Assembly: GCA_044350895.1 (NCBI GenBank)
Contig: JBILGT010000029.1
Coordinates: 1 to 10,415 of the forward strand
DNA: 10,415 bases
Direction: 5' to 3'
Source: OMIS01 sp044350895
GTDB lineage: Bacteria; Patescibacteriota; Microgenomatia; UBA1400; PJMF01
The notes beneath the pieces were generated by a model. That model had not been told where the DNA came from. It was given only the letters and a program-made list of their open reading frames with translations, and made no database searches. This document shows positions 6,772 to 10,415 of the stretch, in pieces. Position 1 is the stretch's first letter, and each line of letters opens with the position of its first letter. A program made the position numbers and the translations under genes.

Positions 6772-7131
6772 ATATTTATTGCATTTACTTACGATATCTT
6801 TTATTGAAATATCACTTTTGATAAATACATCAACAGCTCCCAAATCAATTGCTTCTTTTGCAACCTCTGGCTGATCATTATTGGTCGCAATAATGACTGG
6901 GATTTTTTTGTTTTCTGCATCTTTCATGAAATGCTTTAAAAAAGTAATACCGTCCATAACGGGCATGAGAATATCGAGAATAATGAGATCGGGATGATTC
7001 TTTTCAAATGCACTGAGAGCTTCTTCGCCATTGATTGCCGTGATTACTTCATAGTCAGTCTGTGAAAGTTTGAGTGTATATGCATCCATCAAAAAAGAAT
7101 CGTCTTCTACAATCATGATCTTTTTCTTCAT
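6760..7131 (-). CDS. Single-domain response regulator (receiver only), RR2
   Basis: This is a 123-aa CheY-like receiver. Asp10-Asp11 (in MIVEDD), phosphoacceptor Asp53 (in IILDILMPVMDG), Thr83 (IIATNND) and Lys105 (VFIKSD) are all present, so it should accept phosphate. No DNA-binding or enzymatic output follows. I chose the ATG at 7131 because AAAGG sits 7 bases upstream and because the receiver fold begins there; a TTG five codons further upstream overlaps that ribosome binding site and is less likely. It is transcribed divergently from the triple-PAS kinase, with a perfect palindrome between them. Its tail overlaps the convergent glycosyltransferase end by 12 bp. It is the most probable direct partner of the kinase along with RR3, though this is inferred from position only. 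Confidence 0.93.
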   Translation of the reverse strand: MKKKIMIVEDDSFLMDAYTLKLSQTDYEVITAINGEEALSAFEKNHPDLIILDILMPVMDGITFLKHFMKDAENKKIPVIIATNNDQPEVAKEAIDLGAVDVFIKSDISIKDIVSKCNKYLVT

Positions 7132-7187
7132 GCTGCTACCTTTCAACTAATAATATGCCTCTTGGAATATGTCATGGATATGCATTC

Positions 7188-7209
7188 ATATTTTGATATA
7201 TCAAAATAT
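7188..7209. promoter_or_regulatory. Perfect 22-bp palindrome, candidate operator
   Basis: The half-site ATATTTTGATA is followed with no spacer by its exact reverse complement. It lies in the 134-bp gap between RR2 and the histidine kinase, 57 bp from the RR2 start and 56 bp from the preferred kinase start, so a bound dimer could control both. As it is AT-rich and lacks a T run or a GC core, it looks more like a protein-binding site than a terminator. None of the three nearby regulators has a DNA-binding domain, so the binder would be encoded elsewhere. Confidence 0.5.
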
Positions 7210-7241
7210 TAAGTATGTGCATGTTCCACATAAAAATAGTA

Positions 7242-7247
7242 TACAAT
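7242..7247 (+). promoter_or_regulatory. -10 element of the kinase-RR3 operon
   Basis: TACAAT matches the TATAAT consensus at five of six positions and lies 18 bases before the ATG at 7266. No good -35 is seen at the right distance. Its position inside the alternative longer reading frame argues for translation from 7266 instead of 7215. Confidence 0.4.
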
Positions 7248-7265
7248 TATCACAGCAAAGTCACT

Positions 7266-9164
7266 ATGGAATACTCAATCCTCGAACAACTCCCTATTTG
7301 TGTTTTACAAATTGACTCAAACGGTGAGTGTACATTTGTCAATCAAAAACTTTTGCAAATCGCTAATGCACCTATTGAAAAATTCTTGCATAAGAATTGG
7401 CTCGAGATTTTTCTGGCAGAAGATAAAGCAAAAATTGTTACCTATCTAGAAGGCTCTCAATCTGCTCAAAATCACTTTGTTTTTGATGCTGAAGTAACAT
7501 TCCCCAGTGGACCACATTGGACGCAAGTACGAATCTCAACACTCCAAGGGAAAGCAACTGGTTCGCTGGTAATATTTTTGGATATTTCATCACTAAAAAA
7601 TCAAGCAGGTCTCCTATTTGAAAATGAGGAAAAGTTCAGAGGAGCATTTGAAAATGTCTCTGCAGGTATGGCCATTGTTTCATTAGAAGGTCGTTTGCTT
7701 AAAGTGAATACTGCTTTATGTCAGATGCTTGGGTATAACAAATCCGAAATTGAAGGTAAGACGTTTCAATCACTCACGCATCCAGAAGATATTGTCAGTG
7801 ATGAGGCAAATATTGAAAGAATTCTAGCAGGAGAAATTTCTCATTATCAAATTGAAAAGCGATATGTTCACAGAGACTCTTCAATTATCTGGACGGTCTT
7901 AAGCGTAGATCTAGTTTCTGACAGCAAAGGCAAACCACAATTTTTTATATCCCACATCCAAGACGTAACTCAACTTAAAGTAACTTCTCTAACACTTGCT
8001 GAAAAAATCTCTCAACTTTCCGCTCAAATACAGGAAACTGAAAAGTTTAAGTTGGCAGTGGAATCTGCAAGTGATCATATTGTTATTACTGACGCTAATG
8101 GGATAGTTATTTACGCCAATAAAGCAGTTGAAAATGTTACTGGTTATTGTCCTGAAGAAGCACTTGGCAAAAAAGCGGGTACTATGTGGAGTACCCCGAT
8201 GCCGCCTGAGTACTACAAAAATATGTGGGAGACAATAAAGACCAAGAAGCAGACATTCCAATCAGAAATTACCAACCGAAAAAAGAATGGGCAGAAATAT
8301 ATTGCAAGTTTGACGATCACTCCAATTCTAGATGAGCAAAAGAATGTTATTTTTTTCCTTGGTATTGAACGCGACATTTCAAAAGAAAAATCAATTGATA
8401 GAGCAAAGTCAGAATTTGTGTCATTCGCTTCACATCAACTGCGTACTCCTCTGACATCTGTAAAGTGGTATACAGAAATGTTACTTGCTGGAGATGCGGG
8501 AAAAGTTACAGACGAGCAGTACAAGTATTTGAAGGAAATCTATGTTGGAAGTAAGCGGATGGTTTCTCTGGTTACAGCTCTGCTCAATGTCTCGCGAATT
8601 GAAATGGGAACATTCTCGGTTGAACCTGAACCCACTAATGTAAAAGAAATTATTGAAAATGTATTGGATGAGTTAAAACTGCAAATTGTAGAGAAAAAAC
8701 TTGCAGTCACTCATGAATATTCCGGTATTCAAACTGTCCTTACTGATCAAAAACTTATCAGAATTGTTTTTCAAAATCTCTTCACCAATGCAATTAAGTA
8801 CACTCCAGTGGAGGGTGAAATTAGTATTATGTTAAAAACGGCAGAGGCCGGTACTGAGCTCTATGGTAGAAAGCTGCCTACGGATGTCTGGTATGTAGCA
8901 GTCACTGACACTGGGTATGGTATCCCTGAATATCAAAAGGACAAAATTTTCACTAAGCTCTTTAGAGCTGATAACGTCAGAAGTCATGATACTACAGGTA
9001 CAGGCTTGGGTTTGTACATTACTCGTTCTATAATCACAGAGTCTGGCGGAGAAATTTGGTTTGAATCTGAAGAAAATAAAGGCTCAAACTTTATCTTTTG
9101 GCTGCCATTGAAAGGTATGAATCAGAGGACAGGTACACGTTCATTGGAGGAAAATCATGAGTAG
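7266..9164 (+). CDS. Soluble sensor histidine kinase with three PAS domains
   Basis: The 632-aa protein has three PAS-type sensor domains, at about 2-110, 122-237 (ending ISHIQDVT, a PAC-like close) and 258-375 (ending LGIERDIS). A HisKA domain follows with FASHQLRTPLTSVKWY (387-402, phosphoacceptor His390), then an HATPase_c domain with the N box FQNLFTNAIKY (502-512), G1 DTGYGI (548-553), F box IFTKLFR (561-567) and G2 GTGLGL (578-583). All catalytic residues are in place. There is no membrane segment or signal peptide, so the sensor is cytoplasmic and likely detects an internal cue such as redox state, a ligand or light; no cofactor-binding residue could be assigned. It would phosphorylate receivers, first of all RR3, whose gene overlaps it by 8 bp. 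The frame is open upstream to ATG codons at 7215 and 7224, but a -10 element lies within that stretch, so 7266 is preferred. Confidence 0.93.
   Translation: MEYSILEQLPICVLQIDSNGECTFVNQKLLQIANAPIEKFLHKNWLEIFLAEDKAKIVTYLEGSQSAQNHFVFDAEVTFPSGPHWTQVRISTLQGKATGSLVIFLDISSLKNQAGLLFENEEKFRGAFENVSAGMAIVSLEGRLLKVNTALCQMLGYNKSEIEGKTFQSLTHPEDIVSDEANIERILAGEISHYQIEKRYVHRDSSIIWTVLSVDLVSDSKGKPQFFISHIQDVTQLKVTSLTLAEKISQLSAQIQETEKFKLAVESASDHIVITDANGIVIYANKAVENVTGYCPEEALGKKAGTMWSTPMPPEYYKNMWETIKTKKQTFQSEITNRKKNGQKYIASLTITPILDEQKNVIFFLGIERDISKEKSIDRAKSEFVSFASHQLRTPLTSVKWYTEMLLAGDAGKVTDEQYKYLKEIYVGSKRMVSLVTALLNVSRIEMGTFSVEPEPTNVKEIIENVLDELKLQIVEKKLAVTHEYSGIQTVLTDQKLIRIVFQNLFTNAIKYTPVEGEISIMLKTAEAGTELYGRKLPTDVWYVAVTDTGYGIPEYQKDKIFTKLFRADNVRSHDTTGTGLGLYITRSIITESGGEIWFESEENKGSNFIFWLPLKGMNQRTGTRSLEENHE
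9146..9150 (+). promoter_or_regulatory. Strong ribosome binding site of RR3
   Basis: GGAGG lies 6 bases before the ATG at 9157, inside the last codons of the kinase gene. It is the strongest Shine-Dalgarno sequence in the window and suggests that RR3 is made in good amount by translational coupling to the kinase. Confidence 0.75.
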
Positions 9165-9582
9165 TACAGTATATCGCGAGTTTAATATTTTGGTAATTGA
9201 AGACGAGCTACCACTGCAAGATGCCATCAGGATTAAACTGGAAAATAATGGTCTAAAAGTTATTACAGCGCGCAGTGTCAAGCAAGCGCTCTCGTATGTT
9301 GAGGAAGTGGCCACCATTGATGTGATTTGGCTAGACCACTATTTATTGGGACAAGAAAATGGACTTGAATTTGTGGCTCGGTTAAAAAACGAGAAGAGTA
9401 GATACCGTGACATTCCTATTTTTGTTGTATCCAACAGTGTGGGTCAAGATAAAATCACGAGCTACATTAATTTTGGAATCAATAAATACTACACGAAAAC
9501 AGAATTTACGCTCGCTGAAATTGTGACTGATATTAAAGAATATGTAACCTCCACTACATCTGAAAGTGTTCCTCAGACATAA
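9157..9582 (+). CDS. Single-domain response regulator (receiver only), RR3
   Basis: This 141-aa receiver is encoded directly after the kinase with an 8-bp overlap, the usual arrangement of a cognate pair. Key residues are Glu15-Asp16 (in LVIEDE), phosphoacceptor Asp60 (in VIWLDHYLLG), Ser92 (VVSN, in the place of the usual Thr; Ser is accepted in the family) and Lys114 (YYTKTE). The region after the phosphoacceptor, GQENGLEF, has the usual G-L contact but is more divergent than in RR1 and RR2. A polar tail, TSTTSESVPQT, ends the protein; there is no output domain. It must therefore signal by protein contact or pass phosphate on. The start is fixed by the GGAGG site. Confidence 0.93.
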   Translation: MSSTVYREFNILVIEDELPLQDAIRIKLENNGLKVITARSVKQALSYVEEVATIDVIWLDHYLLGQENGLEFVARLKNEKSRYRDIPIFVVSNSVGQDKITSYINFGINKYYTKTEFTLAEIVTDIKEYVTSTTSESVPQT

Positions 9583-9584
9583 TC

Positions 9585-9593
9585 TGTTAAAAT
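9585..9593 (+). promoter_or_regulatory. Extended -10 promoter of the PD-(D/E)XK-like gene and sufD
   Basis: TGTTAAAAT starts 3 bases after the RR3 stop and is identical to the element before sufB. Transcription would start near 9600, 23 bases before the GTG at 9623. No convincing -35 is visible. No terminator separates it from the kinase operon, so read-through is also possible. Confidence 0.45.
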
Positions 9594-9622
9594 AGCGACA
9601 CAATATTACAATTAAGGCATAC

Positions 9623-10111
9623 GTGGTAAGTCTACCTGAAAAATCAGCCGTCAGTTTTGGATCACAACAGCGTGGAGCGCTGCAGGTGATTGAGTTGTTG
9701 CGAGCTGGCATTTTGAGTCCGCAGCTGGTGGATAGAATGTCAATTGCTGACGAACGCGGCCGTGAAAGTGAATTGAATGCAATTCGCATTTTGCGTACAT
9801 TGCCCTACGTTACACAGGTTCAAGATCAGCCCAATCTATCTGATATTCATTTGATGCGCAGGATTGACTTACTTGTCCAACTTAGGGGAAGAAGAAAAGG
9901 ATCAGTCTATGTACAAGTCAAATCTTCACAGTACAGGGTTGATGAATATATTACTGGAACAATGGCAATGAATGGTTTGAAATCAAGAGGCAAAGCGTTA
10001 AGGAAATTGATAAGTGAGCGCATCATTGTTCTCAATGCAAACGCTTCACTGGCTGATAATTCAATTATCTTAGATTTTGAACAACAGCTTTATGATATTG
10101 AGAGAGCCTAG
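9623..10111 (+). CDS. Small PD-(D/E)XK nuclease-like protein, function unknown
   Basis: This 162-aa protein starts with GTG at 9623, with AAGG 5 bases upstream and no in-frame ATG between the promoter and this point. I do not recognise a named family. The centre shows a helix RGRESELNAIRIL (45-57), then RIDLLVQL (80-87) and VYVQVKSS (95-102). The spacing Glu50, Asp82, Gln98-Val-Lys100 follows the E-D-(D/E/Q)xK layout of the PD-(D/E)XK fold, seen in many restriction-type and repair nucleases and in some inactive relatives. Gln in place of Asp/Glu before xK occurs in real members. The C-terminal part (110-162) is helical with no further motif. Its stop lies one base before the ATG of the SufD-type gene, so the two are translationally coupled. 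What a nuclease-like protein would do beside Fe-S assembly is unclear; it might carry or need an Fe-S cluster, but no Cys is present in its sequence, which argues against that. Confidence 0.7.
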   Translation: MVSLPEKSAVSFGSQQRGALQVIELLRAGILSPQLVDRMSIADERGRESELNAIRILRTLPYVTQVQDQPNLSDIHLMRRIDLLVQLRGRRKGSVYVQVKSSQYRVDEYITGTMAMNGLKSRGKALRKLISERIIVLNANASLADNSIILDFEQQLYDIERA

Positions 10112-10112
10112 T

Positions 10113-10415
10113 ATGGAAGAAAAAAAAGTTTTTATTATCCAGAAAAACGAAGAAAAGAGCATTACCCTAGAACAATCGGGAGTCTATGAAGTGCAGCTTG
10201 TGGGTGAAGGAGCGCATGCAACTATCAGTGGAAAATTCCAAGCGATTCAGAGCGAAAAAGTATCAGTGACAGTCATCATTAATCATATGGCAGCACATAC
10301 TTGTTCCAATACAGTACTAAAAGGTGTGGCGCGTGATACTGCTCAAGTGAGTTTTACCGGAAGAATTATTGTCGGTGAGCACTGCCCCGATACCAATGCA
10401 TTTTTGACTGAGCGA
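10113..10415 (+). CDS. sufD: SufD-type Fe-S assembly protein, short form (3' end beyond window)
   Basis: The first 101 codons are present and open to the window edge. The peptide MEEKKVFIIQKNEEKSITLE leads into a beta-helix with IINHMAAHTCSNTVLKGVA (55-73), VSFTGRIIVGE (79-89) and DTNAFLTER (93-101). These match the SufB/SufD core pattern H-x-A-x-x-T-x-S, KGV, F-x-G-x-I-x-V and T-x-A. SufD normally has a helical N-terminal region of well over 100 residues before this core; here the core starts almost at once, so this is a short SufD-like protein. It would pair with SufB and SufC as the second scaffold subunit, though the key His near the C-terminus cannot be checked. The ATG lies one base after the preceding stop, with GAGAG about 10 bases upstream. 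Confidence 0.78.
   Translation, partial: MEEKKVFIIQKNEEKSITLEQSGVYEVQLVGEGAHATISGKFQAIQSEKVSVTVIINHMAAHTCSNTVLKGVARDTAQVSFTGRIIVGEHCPDTNAFLTER

Noticed and set aside
7132..7146. TTG start for RR2 five codons upstream
   Set aside because: It overlaps the AAAGG that serves the ATG at 7131, and receivers of this family start at the MKKKIMIVEDD block.
7215..7265. Longer kinase reading frame from ATG 7215
   Set aside because: The 17 added codons contain a -10 element, no good ribosome binding site precedes them, and the PAS fold starts right after 7266.
9560..9577. Possible terminator after RR3 (TCTGA with TCAGA)
   Set aside because: The stem is only 5 bp, lies inside the RR3 coding end and has no T run.
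9157..9582. Ser92 in RR3 as a loss-of-function change
   Set aside because: Ser is a normal alternative to Thr at this switch position in receiver domains.
9382..9789. 135-codon minus-strand frame across RR3 and the PD-(D/E)XK-like gene
   Set aside because: It runs antisense through two supported genes and a promoter and has no recognisable motif.

Overview
The window reads as an ordinary bacterial chromosome segment of roughly 40% GC that uses the standard code. TGA works as a stop (for example just upstream of the transposase start), so it is not from a lineage that recodes TGA as glycine. Compact genes, overlapping convergent ends, few strong Shine-Dalgarno sites, a probably leaderless sufB, a shortened SufD and several single-domain response regulators fit an uncultured small-genome lineage such as Patescibacteria/CPR. 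That placement is inference; nothing in the sequence proves it.

Left edge (1-450): the first 22 codons of an IS30-type transposase run off the window on the minus strand. A tiny hydrophobic ORF and a long imperfect RNA hairpin followed by a clear plus-strand intrinsic terminator come next. Bases 450-3351: purB (adenylosuccinate lyase, minus) and sufB (Fe-S assembly scaffold, plus) diverge from a 76-bp gap.

Centre (3348-9582): a signalling and glycan island. A response regulator and a mannose-1-phosphate guanylyltransferase lie on the minus strand. Divergent from them is a membrane family-2 glycosyltransferase with the processive D, DxD, D, QxxRW signature and an unassigned N-terminal domain. 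A second response regulator (minus) is divergent from a soluble triple-PAS histidine kinase, which overlaps a third response regulator by 8 bp. All three regulators are bare receiver domains. A perfect 22-bp palindrome lies between the second regulator and the kinase. The guanylyltransferase would supply GDP-mannose and the glycosyltransferase would use a nucleotide sugar, so the simplest model is phosphorelay control of a surface polysaccharide.

Right edge (9583-10415): a promoter with the same TGTTAAAAT extended -10 as sufB precedes a small PD-(D/E)XK-like protein. One base after its stop begins a short SufD-type protein, cut by the window end. The suf genes are thus split by about 6.8 kb of signalling and glycan genes, and the two parts share a promoter element.

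Stretches over 300 bp without a confident gene: only 68-449, whose contents are listed (weak ORF, RNA hairpin, terminator). No tRNA, rRNA or CRISPR array was seen.
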